This document shows, piece after piece, positions 51,812-61,595 of a stretch of DNA of 64,000 bases. Position numbers and translations under genes: made by a program. The stretch comes from Verrucomicrobiia bacterium (GTDB lineage: Bacteria; Verrucomicrobiota; Verrucomicrobiia; Opitutales; Cerasicoccaceae). Each line of letters starts with the position of its first letter. The stretch's first letter is position 1. The DNA is taken from NCBI GenBank assembly GCA_030432235.1, contig JAUIHT010000004.1:458734-522733 (forward strand), given 5' to 3'. Under the pieces are notes generated by a model. The model ran no database searches and was not told the DNA's origin. It was given only the letters and a program-made list of their open reading frames with translations.

Positions 51812-52107
51812 GGCTTTAGGAATACGAGCCATCAACTAGGGTAATATTCCCTCTTTTTTCAAGGGCCTAATTACCTAAATAAAGTCATATTGATACCCGA
51901 TTCTCAAGGTTAAATTCTTGTAGCGTTAGTCTTATTAGGGAATCGGAAGGCATTTCAGCAGCTTAACTGATATTATAAAAATACAGGACACCGGTGACCT
52001 GTGATTTCTACTCCGCCATCCCCACACGGGTGGTCGGCCGTATGGTTTGCATGTAATTTTTTGCTTGCGCCCGCCCTATTTACTTTGCATTGCAAAGTTA
52101 CTTTTCA
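51812..52107. other. AT-rich intergenic region with a 17-base palindrome
   Basis: About 300 bp without a gene. ACTTTGCATTGCAAAGT (52082-52098) is a perfect palindrome 10 bases before the exosortase ATG and could be an operator. GATTCTCAAG and GGGAATCGGAAGG are present but form no obvious structure. No convincing promoter is named. Confidence 0.4.
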
Positions 52108-52644
52108 ATGAAAAGCCCATTCACATCTCTCGTTTTATGTGCCACCGGTTGTTTCGCCGTGCTGCAGGGCGTCGGCTCGCTCGCCCCGGTATTGATTGAG
52201 CGCGGTTTCGTTCTGCCCGGAGGGATACTGGCAGCCTGGCTGCTGGGGACACCGGCAACGTGGACGCATGGCGGGGAAGTCGCCCTGGCCATTACCGGGC
52301 TGGACGTACACGTGACCGCCGCGTGCAGCGGTTACGACTTTTTCAGCATCCTCGCCACCTACCTGATTTTCCGTCTGCCCAACCTGAGCCTGGCACGCAT
52401 CCCCGCCCTGCTGGCGGGTAGCTGGCTCCTGGCGGTGACGGTGAACGCGCTACGCATTGCCACCTGCATCCGTGTCCGGCAACTAAGCACGCCCGTGCTG
52501 CCGGACCATTACCAGAACATCCTCCATCAGGCCACGGGCACGCTGGTATTTCTCAGCGCGCTGGTAGCCCTTGCCGTCATCCTACAACTCGCCTCCCGCC
52601 ATGAATCAAGACAACGACTCAGCTCTACCCTCCCTGCTGCCTGA
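52108..52644 (+). CDS. Small exosortase/archaeosortase-family protein
   Basis: A 178-residue membrane protein, about six helices. The transpeptidase-like triad of exosortases is present: Cys in VTAACSGYDFFSILATYL, Arg in VNALRIATCIRVR and His in NILHQATGTLVFLSAL. It is shorter than EpsH-type exosortases. The next gene overlaps it by 44 bp and encodes a large membrane protein with a sorting-like tail, the arrangement known for XrtK/MSEP-CTERM and XrtN/VIT pairs. It is therefore likely a dedicated sortase for that one partner. Confidence 0.85.
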   Translation: MKSPFTSLVLCATGCFAVLQGVGSLAPVLIERGFVLPGGILAAWLLGTPATWTHGGEVALAITGLDVHVTAACSGYDFFSILATYLIFRLPNLSLARIPALLAGSWLLAVTVNALRIATCIRVRQLSTPVLPDHYQNILHQATGTLVFLSALVALAVILQLASRHESRQRLSSTLPAA

Positions 52645-55561
52645 CCCCCTGCGACGCCCGCACTGGCTCCTGTGGACCTGGGCCCTGCCCATCGCCATCC
52701 TCCTTGTGCTCAACTACCGCGCCTGGTGGCTGGCCGAGGGGGAGATGACCCCCGAGCAGCACGAACTGGCCCTGCTCTGGGGACTATTCAATCTGGGCAA
52801 TCTCCTTGCCGCCCTTCTCTGCACGGGCTGGCTGAAATGGAAAAAAATTCCTGTGAATTGGCCCGTTGGCACAGTTCTGTTGGCCCTGCAATGCGCCTAC
52901 ATCTGGTTTTGCACCATCAAAGCCGGAGCGGTGACCCCGGCGGAGGTCAGGGTTTGGATATTCCCCACAGACCGTCTGCTTTTCCAGCAATGGACCTGGG
53001 CGATGCCGCCGGCTTTCTACGCCTGCCTAGTGCTGGCCGGTTTCCCGCTGCGCAAAAAGCGCTCGAGCGAGGCGGGCCTGTCGGCGTTGGCCATCGTGCT
53101 CGGACCCGTGGTGATTTATTTTATAGGTCTGGCCAGTTCCTGGTTTCGCCCGAGCAGCGGCAGCGTCATCGCGGGACAAATCTTCGTCGTACTGTTCATC
53201 GGAGCAACCCTGCTGCTGGGTCTGGGGCTCATTCGCCTGCTCTTGATCCTGTTCTCCACCTGGTTGAAAGGCGGTAAGTGGGCCCACGCCGGGCTGGTGC
53301 TGCTCTTCGCTCTGGTCATGCCTCTCGCCGGGCTGACCCTCAACAAGCAAATCCACTTCCCCGCCGACTACCAGGGAGCCTGGGTCTACATCATGACCGT
53401 GGTCAACGCCCTGCTGCTGCTTGTCCCGGCGGGGAAAAACCGTTGGGGCAACCTCGCACTGCTGCTGGGACGCTGCCTCCTCTTTCCCTTCACGCTGTAT
53501 TTCTTCCTCGTCTTCCTGCCTTATCTTCCGCTGTCCATTCCCGCCATCCTAGCGGTGGGCTCAGGGTTCCTTATCCTGACGCCCACCGTGCTCTTTATCG
53601 TCCACCTCATGCGCCTGCGGGAGGTCTGGGTGGCCAGACTCCCCGTCGGGCGCTGGCCCGCCGCCGGACTGGGCCTGGTGGCCTTTGCGATCATCCCCGG
53701 CTTCATCACAGTGCAGGCCTGGCAACTGGGCCGCCAGCTCGAACGCGGCCTCGACTGGGTCTACGCGCCCAACACCGCCTCGCAAGCGCCCTTCAACGGC
53801 AGCCCCGAGTCCGTTGTCAAAGCCTGCGACTGGCTGCGCGATTACAAGAACGGCCGTTACCTGCCCTACCTCACGTCCTATCGTGCCTGGCTGATGTTCG
53901 ACGGCCTCGTCCTGCCTGACGACAAGCTTGAACGCATCTATGAAGCCTTCAGCGGAAAAGACTTCGACGAAGGCGCCTCTTTCAAGACGCATGGCTTCGA
54001 CCTCTTCAACTTCCGCGGCACTAACCGCGATGTACGCCGCCCGATCAGGGCCCGCCCCCCCAACCGCCAAGTCGCCCTGGAGCAGCTCACCGCCGAAACC
54101 AAAGTCGCGGACGGCATCGCCAAAACCGTCATCCGGTTGGACATCCGTCCCGAAACCGACGCCTGGCAAAGCGAGTACCTGACCCGCTTCACGCTGCCCG
54201 AGGGCGCGGTTGTGAGTGGATTTTGGCTCCATATCGGGGGCGAGCGCGTACCGGGCCGCCTCTTCGAAAAGAAGGCCGCGCTCTGGGTCTACCGCATGAT
54301 TCGCGACGTCACCCGGCGCGATCCCGGCCTGCTTTTTTACACCGGGCCCAACGAGCTGCAGCTCCAGGTCTTCCCGCTGGCCAAAGACGAGACCCGCACG
54401 GTGGAGTTCGAACTCACCTATCCCGAAGGCCTGGCCCGCTCCATCGAAATTGACGGCCAAAAGGCGCCCCTTGGCGACATCCAGCGCGTCGCGATGGTCA
54501 CTGCCACCGATGCCGGCCCTGTGGTTGTACTCAACAAGCCCGCCCTCGACGAGCTCCCGCTGATTCAGCGCAAGCCATACTGGCATTTTATTGTGGATTG
54601 GTCAGAGGGGAGCCAAAGCCATGAAGAAATGATAGCCAGCATTCAGCAGCTGACACAAATCAGCGGCCTCGAATATGATTTTACAACGACTCTCGCGAAC
54701 TTTGACAGCATAGTTCTCCATCAGAGATTTTTATTAGATTCCGCTCCACAGAGACTTGACCCAATACTATTAAGAAAATTTCTACAACGCGAAGGAGGCT
54801 TCCTACCCGCACGAGCCATCATGCAGTCGCTAGTTAGCTACGAGCAGGAGTACTTACAAGCAGACGCCGAGTATGACCGCTACCCCATCTTCGTCCTCTT
54901 GACCAACAAGAAGGTCAAGCCCTGGCCGGACGACCTGCGACCCTTCACGGTATGGACTCCTGAGGCCCCTGGCGTACTCGTGGCCACCCCGGACGGCGTC
55001 ACCGCGTTGGACTGGCAGGGCAAGCCCATGGAGCTGCCTCCCGCCGACCTGGTGCCTCCGGTGGGTGTGCTCGCCCTTGGCGAAAGCGTGCAACCCGTCC
55101 TTTACGGTCCCTGGACCGCCAAGCTGGATTTTACCGATGGCGGCGAGCTGCGCTTCCTTGAGAGCGAAGGCCGTACCTTCGTGCCGCTGGGGGACGTCAC
55201 CGCCCTCACCGCTACCAACGATTACGGCCAAGGCCTCGCCCTGCAAGCCGCTTCGCTGGCGGTCGAGCGCGACCCCGCCCGCGAAACCGAGGCGCTGCCT
55301 TCGCTCGTAGCCGCCAGTAAGGAGACCGGCGTGCTCATCCCACAGACCAGCTACATCGTGGTGGAAAACTCCGCCCAATGGCGCATGCTTGAGCGCACGG
55401 AAAAGGAAAAGCTGGAGGCCAATTCCGAGCTGGAGCTAATGGAAACCCCCGAGCCCGCCGTGTGGATCCTCGGTGCCTTGCTGCTTGCCTTCGAGGCCGC
55501 CCGCCGCAGGCTGTTTGGTCACCCATGGCTCAATCGACCGCAGAAACGCTTCCCAGCTTAA
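52601..55561 (+). CDS. Polytopic VIT-domain protein with C-terminal sorting-like tail
   Basis: A 986-residue protein. About the first 400 residues hold some ten membrane helices. A VIT (inter-alpha-trypsin) domain follows: LPEGAVVSGFWLHIGGERVP, GRLFEKKAALWVYRMIRDVT and ARSIEIDG. The last 40 residues are ETPEPAVWILGALLLAFEAA then RRRLFGHPWL, i.e. PEP, hydrophobic stretch and Arg cluster. The layout matches MSEP-CTERM/XrtN-type VIT proteins encoded next to their own exosortase. Bases about 54600-54860 are sharply AT-richer than the rest of the gene. Start ATG 52601 overlaps the exosortase by 44 bp. Confidence 0.85.
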   Translation: MNQDNDSALPSLLPDPLRRPHWLLWTWALPIAILLVLNYRAWWLAEGEMTPEQHELALLWGLFNLGNLLAALLCTGWLKWKKIPVNWPVGTVLLALQCAYIWFCTIKAGAVTPAEVRVWIFPTDRLLFQQWTWAMPPAFYACLVLAGFPLRKKRSSEAGLSALAIVLGPVVIYFIGLASSWFRPSSGSVIAGQIFVVLFIGATLLLGLGLIRLLLILFSTWLKGGKWAHAGLVLLFALVMPLAGLTLNKQIHFPADYQGAWVYIMTVVNALLLLVPAGKNRWGNLALLLGRCLLFPFTLYFFLVFLPYLPLSIPAILAVGSGFLILTPTVLFIVHLMRLREVWVARLPVGRWPAAGLGLVAFAIIPGFITVQAWQLGRQLERGLDWVYAPNTASQAPFNGSPESVVKACDWLRDYKNGRYLPYLTSYRAWLMFDGLVLPDDKLERIYEAFSGKDFDEGASFKTHGFDLFNFRGTNRDVRRPIRARPPNRQVALEQLTAETKVADGIAKTVIRLDIRPETDAWQSEYLTRFTLPEGAVVSGFWLHIGGERVPGRLFEKKAALWVYRMIRDVTRRDPGLLFYTGPNELQLQVFPLAKDETRTVEFELTYPEGLARSIEIDGQKAPLGDIQRVAMVTATDAGPVVVLNKPALDELPLIQRKPYWHFIVDWSEGSQSHEEMIASIQQLTQISGLEYDFTTTLANFDSIVLHQRFLLDSAPQRLDPILLRKFLQREGGFLPARAIMQSLVSYEQEYLQADAEYDRYPIFVLLTNKKVKPWPDDLRPFTVWTPEAPGVLVATPDGVTALDWQGKPMELPPADLVPPVGVLALGESVQPVLYGPWTAKLDFTDGGELRFLESEGRTFVPLGDVTALTATNDYGQGLALQAASLAVERDPARETEALPSLVAASKETGVLIPQTSYIVVENSAQWRMLERTEKEKLEANSELELMETPEPAVWILGALLLAFEAARRRLFGHPWLNRPQKRFPA
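54600..54860. other. AT-rich patch inside the VIT protein gene
   Basis: Within an otherwise GC-rich gene, about 260 bases (for example TTTTTATTAGATTCC and CTATTAAGAAAATTT) drop sharply in GC while the frame stays open. The encoded segment is a Gln/Leu-rich helical stretch. A recombined or weakly constrained segment is suggested. Confidence 0.55.
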
Positions 55562-56343
55562 AGCGCCCCGGCGCACTCGAAATCATCTCCTGGAACGTAA
55601 ACGGCCTGCGCGCTGTGCTGCGCAAAGGCGTGCTGGATTTCTTTGCCGCGCAGGATGCGGACATCGTCTGCCTGCAGGAGACGAAAATCCAGGAGCATCA
55701 GGTGCCCAAGCTGGAGATTCCTTTCCCGCACCAGTACTACCACAGTGCCGAAAAGCCGGGCTATTCCAGCACCGCCATTCTCTCCAAAATCAAGCCCATC
55801 GCGGTCACGACGGACTTCCCGCCGGTCAAAACCCACCCGCAGGAAGGTCGCGTGCAGGCTGCGGAGTTCGACACCTTTTTTCTGGTCAATGTCTATGTGC
55901 CCAACTCCCAGAACGAATTGCGCCGCCTGGACTACCGCACCGGCAGTTTCGACCCCGAGTTCCGCGCCTTTTTGAAAAAGCTCGCGAAGAAAAAGCCCGT
56001 CGTGGTCTGCGGAGATTTCAACGTCGCCCACCAGGAGATCGATCTGGCCCGCCCCAAGGATAACCGCCGCAACGCAGGCTTCACCGACGAGGAGCGCGCG
56101 GAGTTCACCGAGCACCTCGGCGCAGGCTTCCTCGACACTTTCCGCCACTTTTATCCGGACAAGCGAGACGCCTACACTTGGTGGACCATGCGTGGCGGCG
56201 CCCGGGCCCGAAACGTCGGATGGCGCATCGACTACTTCCTCGTTTCGGAAGAGCTCGAACCGCGCCTGGACGCGGCTTTTATCCTGCCCGACGTCATGGG
56301 CAGCGACCACTGCCCGGTCGGCGTCGTGCTAAAAGCGACATGA
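55525..56343 (+). CDS. xth: Exonuclease III (AP endonuclease)
   Basis: 272 residues, ExoIII type: ISWNVNGLRAVLRKG, VCLQETKIQEHQV (catalytic Glu), VCGDFNVAH (Asp/Asn), WRIDYFLVS and VMGSDHCPVGVVL (Asp/His). It repairs abasic sites. Its start lies inside the end of the VIT gene (37 bp overlap), which suggests translation coupling and co-transcription of a DNA-repair gene with the sortase pair. Confidence 0.95.
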   Translation: MAQSTAETLPSLKRPGALEIISWNVNGLRAVLRKGVLDFFAAQDADIVCLQETKIQEHQVPKLEIPFPHQYYHSAEKPGYSSTAILSKIKPIAVTTDFPPVKTHPQEGRVQAAEFDTFFLVNVYVPNSQNELRRLDYRTGSFDPEFRAFLKKLAKKKPVVVCGDFNVAHQEIDLARPKDNRRNAGFTDEERAEFTEHLGAGFLDTFRHFYPDKRDAYTWWTMRGGARARNVGWRIDYFLVSEELEPRLDAAFILPDVMGSDHCPVGVVLKAT

Positions 56344-56389
56344 CTTGGGCAATCGCTTAAAGCCGACGAATAGAACGTCGATAAATACA

Positions 56390-56474
56390 CGACTCCTGGC
56401 TGCGAAAACCCAACGCCAAGCTTTGGGCTTTCCGCTTTGAGATTTTGGCTATTTGCTAGTATCTTTTCCCCTTC
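56390..56474. repeat. Degenerate GCTTTG leader repeat
   Basis: The words AAGCTTTGGGCTTTCCGC, TTTGAGATTTTGGC and TATTTGC run in the gap before the transglutaminase gene, with short period. Similar in style to other leaders of the window. Confidence 0.35.
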
Positions 56475-57341
56475 ATGAAGCGCCTCGCGATTTACCATAC
56501 CACCCGATACGATTATGCCCAGCCGGTCGTGCTGGGGCCGCATACCTTGCTGATCCGCCCGCGCTCCGGGCACGACGTCCGCATCGAGGCCTCCACTCTG
56601 GTTCTCGATCCCCTGCCCGCCCACATCCACTGGCGCCGCGACCTGTACGGTAACTCCCTGGCCGTGGTGGACTTCGCTGATGCTCACGCCGCCTACCTGC
56701 AAATCACCAGCGAGGTCACCGTGCAGCAGTTCGATATCGAGGACTACCACCTGCAAATCACCGAACAAGCGGAGTGGTGGCCCTTCCATTACGACGCCCG
56801 CGAGCGCCTGGATTTGATGCCTTTCCAGACGCCATCCTTTTTCCGGGATCAAGCAGCAGTCGGCCAGTGGGTCGACGGCATCATGGCGGAAAATTCCGAA
56901 TGGCGCACTGCCGACCTGCTCCTGCGCCTGGCGTTCGACACCGCCACCAACTTCCAGTACGCCATGCGCGAAGAGGAAGGCGTACAGGCCCCCACCGAGA
57001 CCCTTAATCGCCGGGGCGGCTCCTGCCGGGATTACGCCACACTCTTCATCGAGGCTTGCCGCTACCTTGGGCTGGCCGCGCGCTTCGTCAGCGGCTACCT
57101 GCACGCCCCGGACCTGGCTGCCGCGCAGGGCTCCACTCACGCCTGGAGCGAGGTCTACCTGCCCGGCCTGGGCTGGCGTGGCTTTGACAATACCAGTGGT
57201 CGCCTGACCGGCCCCGACCACATCGCGACCGCCATTGCCCGCAACCCCGAGATGGTGCCACCGGTCTCCGGCAGCTTTACCGGCCCCGCCGGCACTTACG
57301 CACCCATGACCGTCCAGGTGCGCGTCAGCCAGCTGTATTGA
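56475..57341 (+). CDS. Transglutaminase-like protein
   Basis: 288 residues. The catalytic triad of the bacterial transglutaminase-like fold is seen: Cys in RGGSCRDYATLFIEAC, His in GSTHAWSEVYLPGLGW and Asp in GFDNTSGR. The N-terminal domain starts MKRLAIYHTTRYDYAQPVVL, as in the family. No signal peptide, so it is cytoplasmic, a protease- or peptidase-like function being common. No partner gene (alpha-E, CATs) is next to it. Confidence 0.9.
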   Translation: MKRLAIYHTTRYDYAQPVVLGPHTLLIRPRSGHDVRIEASTLVLDPLPAHIHWRRDLYGNSLAVVDFADAHAAYLQITSEVTVQQFDIEDYHLQITEQAEWWPFHYDARERLDLMPFQTPSFFRDQAAVGQWVDGIMAENSEWRTADLLLRLAFDTATNFQYAMREEEGVQAPTETLNRRGGSCRDYATLFIEACRYLGLAARFVSGYLHAPDLAAAQGSTHAWSEVYLPGLGWRGFDNTSGRLTGPDHIATAIARNPEMVPPVSGSFTGPAGTYAPMTVQVRVSQLY

Positions 57342-57482
57342 GTGGGGCGCGTGATAGGTGGTGATGAGACAGCGAAGCATCCTTCGCCACTCGTCCCTTG
57401 TCCTAGGCCACATTTCCCCACTTTTATGTTGGGCATTGGTCGCCGGACCACTACACTTCGTGGAAAAATACCCCCTACCGCG

Positions 57483-58211
57483 ATGATCATTTATCCAGCC
57501 ATCGATATCAAACACGGGGCCTGCGTGCGCCTCGTTCAGGGCGTTGCCGAAATGGAAACGCTCTACCACGAAGACCCCATAGAGCCTGCCGAAGAATTCA
57601 AAGCCGCCGGAGCCGAATGGATTCACGTCGTCGACCTCGACGGGGCCTTTACCGGTGAAATGAAAAACCTCGAGGCGGTCCAGCGCATCGCCGCAACCGG
57701 CTTGAAAATCCAGCTCGGCGGCGGCATCCGCAGCCTCGAAGATATCGAGACCGCGCTCAAGGCCGGCGTCACCCGTGTAGTCGTCGGTACGCGTGCCTGC
57801 CAGGACAAGGCGTTCGTGGTGGAGATGGCCCAAAAGTTCGGCGAAAGCGTCGCCGTGGGCATTGACGCACGCGAGGGCAAGGTCGCCGTCAAAGGCTGGG
57901 TCGAAACCACCGACACCCCCGCCGTGAACCTCGCCCAGAGCGTGGCTGAGGTCGGCATCAAGACCATCATCTACACCGACATCGCCACCGACGGCCTGCT
58001 GCGCGGCCCGAACTTCGAAGGGCAAAAGCAAATGTGGGCCGCCGTCCCCTGCAAAGTCATCGCCAGCGGCGGCGTCAGCGACACCCACGACATCGTGCAC
58101 TACAAGAATCTTTCCGCCCGCTTCGACAACCTCGACGGCGTCATCGTCGGCAAGGCCATCTACGAAAATCGCGTCAACCTGAAGGAACTCCTCGGCATCG
58201 CCAAGGGGTAA
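57483..58211 (+). CDS. hisA: HisA-like ProFAR isomerase
   Basis: A 242-residue (beta/alpha)8 isomerase of histidine synthesis. Both phosphate-binding half-barrels are clear: IYPAIDIKHGACVRLVQG, VVDLDGAFTG, QLGGGIRSLEDIE, then IIYTDIATDGLLRGPNFEG and IASGGVSDTHDI. Asp residues at the strand ends (AIDI and YTDI) are the catalytic pair. No other his gene lies nearby. The AT-rich HTH gene converges with only 3 bp between stop codons and no terminator. Confidence 0.93.
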   Translation: MIIYPAIDIKHGACVRLVQGVAEMETLYHEDPIEPAEEFKAAGAEWIHVVDLDGAFTGEMKNLEAVQRIAATGLKIQLGGGIRSLEDIETALKAGVTRVVVGTRACQDKAFVVEMAQKFGESVAVGIDAREGKVAVKGWVETTDTPAVNLAQSVAEVGIKTIIYTDIATDGLLRGPNFEGQKQMWAAVPCKVIASGGVSDTHDIVHYKNLSARFDNLDGVIVGKAIYENRVNLKELLGIAKG

Positions 58212-58214
58212 CTT

Positions 58215-60185
58215 TTACTCACTATGCATTCGTCCGTGCGAATAAAAAGCTGCGAATCCGTTTGTTATTAGTGTGTGTCTTGAAATAACCCGAGCGGTTG
58301 AGTGCGTAGACTTTTCAATAAGCCTATAATTATTTACTTCAGGAAGCAGACTAAATTCTAGTTTATTTTTTATCAAAGATTCAATGAGCTTCGCACAAGC
58401 ATCTATTGAGCGAGCGACTAGCATCCCATTAAGCACACCGGTGCTAACGATTACCTGAAGAGCAAGCGGATGCACATCTTTAAATAGCTTAGCTCTCGCC
58501 TCAAATCGTACAGCAACTGCAACTAGAATCCCAATCACATGATGCCTAAGGCTTGCTGGGAGACCTTTATCTTTACCGGATTTGATTATTGTATCTAGCC
58601 ATTTTCGATAAATCTCGCGCTGATCTAGGTCAGCGATTCGAACGTCTTCACCATATAAGTCAAAATCCGCCCAATGCCTTCTGATAAGTTCGCAAAAATC
58701 ATCTGGTTTCAATTTTGATAACCGTAAATTTAATAATCTAGCAACTAGGGCATCCTGGTCCATCGTTGGGTCTGGCTCTTTATCATCTTCAGTTCCCTCA
58801 TCTGATATAGCTCTTTCAAGATCGGGACGCGCAAATGAACCAATTCGTTCGGAATCAATCTCAGTAAATTCTAGTTTAGGAACAAATACGATAACGGCTT
58901 TCCCTTGGCCTAAAGCAACTGAAGCTTCAGAATCCTTCCCAAAAGTATCGCTCTTTTGTGCCATGTAAACGGTAAGAGAGGATCGCCTTAACATCAAGGC
59001 TTCAACGAGACCCTTAGCCACGCGATCATCAATCCAACTCTGAGTCGGGTTAAAATATCGCAAATGTAACGGCTTTATATCTGGATGCGAGAAAAGCTGA
59101 TCCGTAAACCTATTTACAGAAACGAAATCAGCATCCACTCTCATTGATGTCGCGACATAAACATCTAAATGGTCAGCCGATAGATAACGAGAAAGGTTTC
59201 GAAGGGCTTGTTCCTGTGTTTCAGCAATCCTGTTTAAGTCTTTATCGGCCTTTGGCGCAATAGAGTCGGCTTCTCTTCTAAGAGCGTTGGCATCTGGAGC
59301 AAACAAAGGAGATGTAAAATCATGCTCAAGCCGAGATTCGAACTTCCTCAAAAGCGAACCCATCTTTCTTCTTTTTTTCTCACTATACTCGTCCACCGCA
59401 AGTCCACCTCGTTCAACAACTTTATCTGCAAGTTCTCGCAAAAAACTAGCAAGCAACTCTCTCTCTGTTTTTTCTGTTCTCGCAACTTTTGCAGAAATAT
59501 AACCCAAATCTGGAAGTCTATCTTCTGGGACGACCTCAATGTCATTCCATGGTTCTCTGCCGTGGTAGTTATCCACATTCCTTGGAACTAATGGAGCGCA
59601 TAAGAGTTCAAGCTGTCCCTGAACATTCATTTCACGATATGCTTCCCTAAAAGTGCTAAAAAGGCGAATGGCATCCATTTGAAAATGCCTAACTCGATCC
59701 ATAAAAGCACTTGTAGACTTTGCTGAGTCGACCCCCAAATATTTGGTAAAAAATTCCTGCGTCATGGGCTTTACGCCATAATAAACGAGAATCGAATTCA
59801 ATGCATCCAATGCCTGCTTTTCTGTTCTTGTGTTACTAAAGTATCTCTCGATTTCTTTATCAGCGACTGAATCAGCTTGCTCATCCACATATCTTAAAGT
59901 CACTGGTCTCCCAACTAATTCGGCCAATGCTTCTTCAAATTCCAACCTCTTTCGGTATCGAGGGTCTGTAAATGGCTGCCAATATTTTTGGGGTACGCCA
60001 AGGAACCTACAAATTTTAGATAATACCTCTCCTTCACTAGGGATACGTAAGCCTTGCTCAAGATGGGCAATATTAGAACGATTTACCCCCGCCCCCAATT
60101 CCTCGGCCAATTGCGACTGCGTAATGTTCTTATCGACTCTAGCGGCCTGTACTTGATCTCCAAGCTCTTGAAGTGAAACTGCCAT
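58215..60185 (-). CDS. HTH protein with TIR/deoxyribosyltransferase-like domain
   Basis: 656 residues from ATG 60185. Residues 6-66 are an XRE-type helix-turn-helix (ITQSQLAEELGAGVNRSNIA, HLEQGLRIPSEGEVLSKIC). A long helical middle follows. At 341-349 DVYVATSMR opens a Rossmann-like domain; SDTFGKDSEASVALGQGKAV at 412-431 has a Glu (420) placed like the catalytic Glu of TIR and nucleoside 2-deoxyribosyltransferase folds. The C-terminal 190 residues are helical and unassigned. The gene is much AT-richer than hisA and metK, which flank it. NAD/nucleotide cleavage and a defence role are inferred, not shown. Confidence 0.78.
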   Translation of the reverse strand: MAVSLQELGDQVQAARVDKNITQSQLAEELGAGVNRSNIAHLEQGLRIPSEGEVLSKICRFLGVPQKYWQPFTDPRYRKRLEFEEALAELVGRPVTLRYVDEQADSVADKEIERYFSNTRTEKQALDALNSILVYYGVKPMTQEFFTKYLGVDSAKSTSAFMDRVRHFQMDAIRLFSTFREAYREMNVQGQLELLCAPLVPRNVDNYHGREPWNDIEVVPEDRLPDLGYISAKVARTEKTERELLASFLRELADKVVERGGLAVDEYSEKKRRKMGSLLRKFESRLEHDFTSPLFAPDANALRREADSIAPKADKDLNRIAETQEQALRNLSRYLSADHLDVYVATSMRVDADFVSVNRFTDQLFSHPDIKPLHLRYFNPTQSWIDDRVAKGLVEALMLRRSSLTVYMAQKSDTFGKDSEASVALGQGKAVIVFVPKLEFTEIDSERIGSFARPDLERAISDEGTEDDKEPDPTMDQDALVARLLNLRLSKLKPDDFCELIRRHWADFDLYGEDVRIADLDQREIYRKWLDTIIKSGKDKGLPASLRHHVIGILVAVAVRFEARAKLFKDVHPLALQVIVSTGVLNGMLVARSIDACAKLIESLIKNKLEFSLLPEVNNYRLIEKSTHSTARVISRHTLITNGFAAFYSHGRMHSE

Positions 60186-60271
60186 AACTAAGTTTAGTGG
60201 ATTCACTTCATACAGCGTAAAGAATATAATTTGTAAATAGCTTATACACATTTTGAACACGCCCGCCAACC

Positions 60272-60297
60272 CATCAACATATCCTGATTTGTTGATG
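60272..60297. promoter_or_regulatory. Operator-like inverted repeat in HTH/metK divergent gap
   Basis: CATCAACA (60272-60279) and TGTTGATG (60290-60297) are perfect inverted 8-base arms with a 10-base spacer in the 160-bp gap between the divergent HTH gene and metK. An XRE-type dimer site is a plausible reading; autoregulation by the HTH protein is inference. Confidence 0.4.
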
Positions 60298-60345
60298 TTT
60301 AATCTTGATCGACAGGCGGAAACCTGCATTTTAATCGTCTTTCTC

Positions 60346-61521
<1,176 letters not shown>

Positions 61522-61524
61522 TTT

Positions 61525-61592
61525 GCCACAGAGGCACAGAAGACACGGAGCCCTTAACTAAGCACAAAGAACCAAGCACTAAAGCACTTTTA
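61525..61592. repeat. Degenerate leader repeats before ahcY
   Basis: GCCACAGAGGCACAGAAGAC is a run of CACAGA(G/A)G-like words; it is followed by AACTAAGCACAAAG and CCAAGCACTAAAGCAC, the reverse complement type of the string at 27581-27625. Confidence 0.55.
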
Positions 61593-61595
61593 AAA

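Noticed and set aside
56232..58100. 620-codon open frame opposite xth, transglutaminase and hisA
   Set aside because: Three proteins with full catalytic motifs are encoded on the plus strand; this frame is a GC-rich shadow.
60186..60345. SAM riboswitch upstream of metK
   Set aside because: I looked for SAM-I, SAM-II and SAH-type cores and found none; only an 8-base inverted repeat and short GC words are present.
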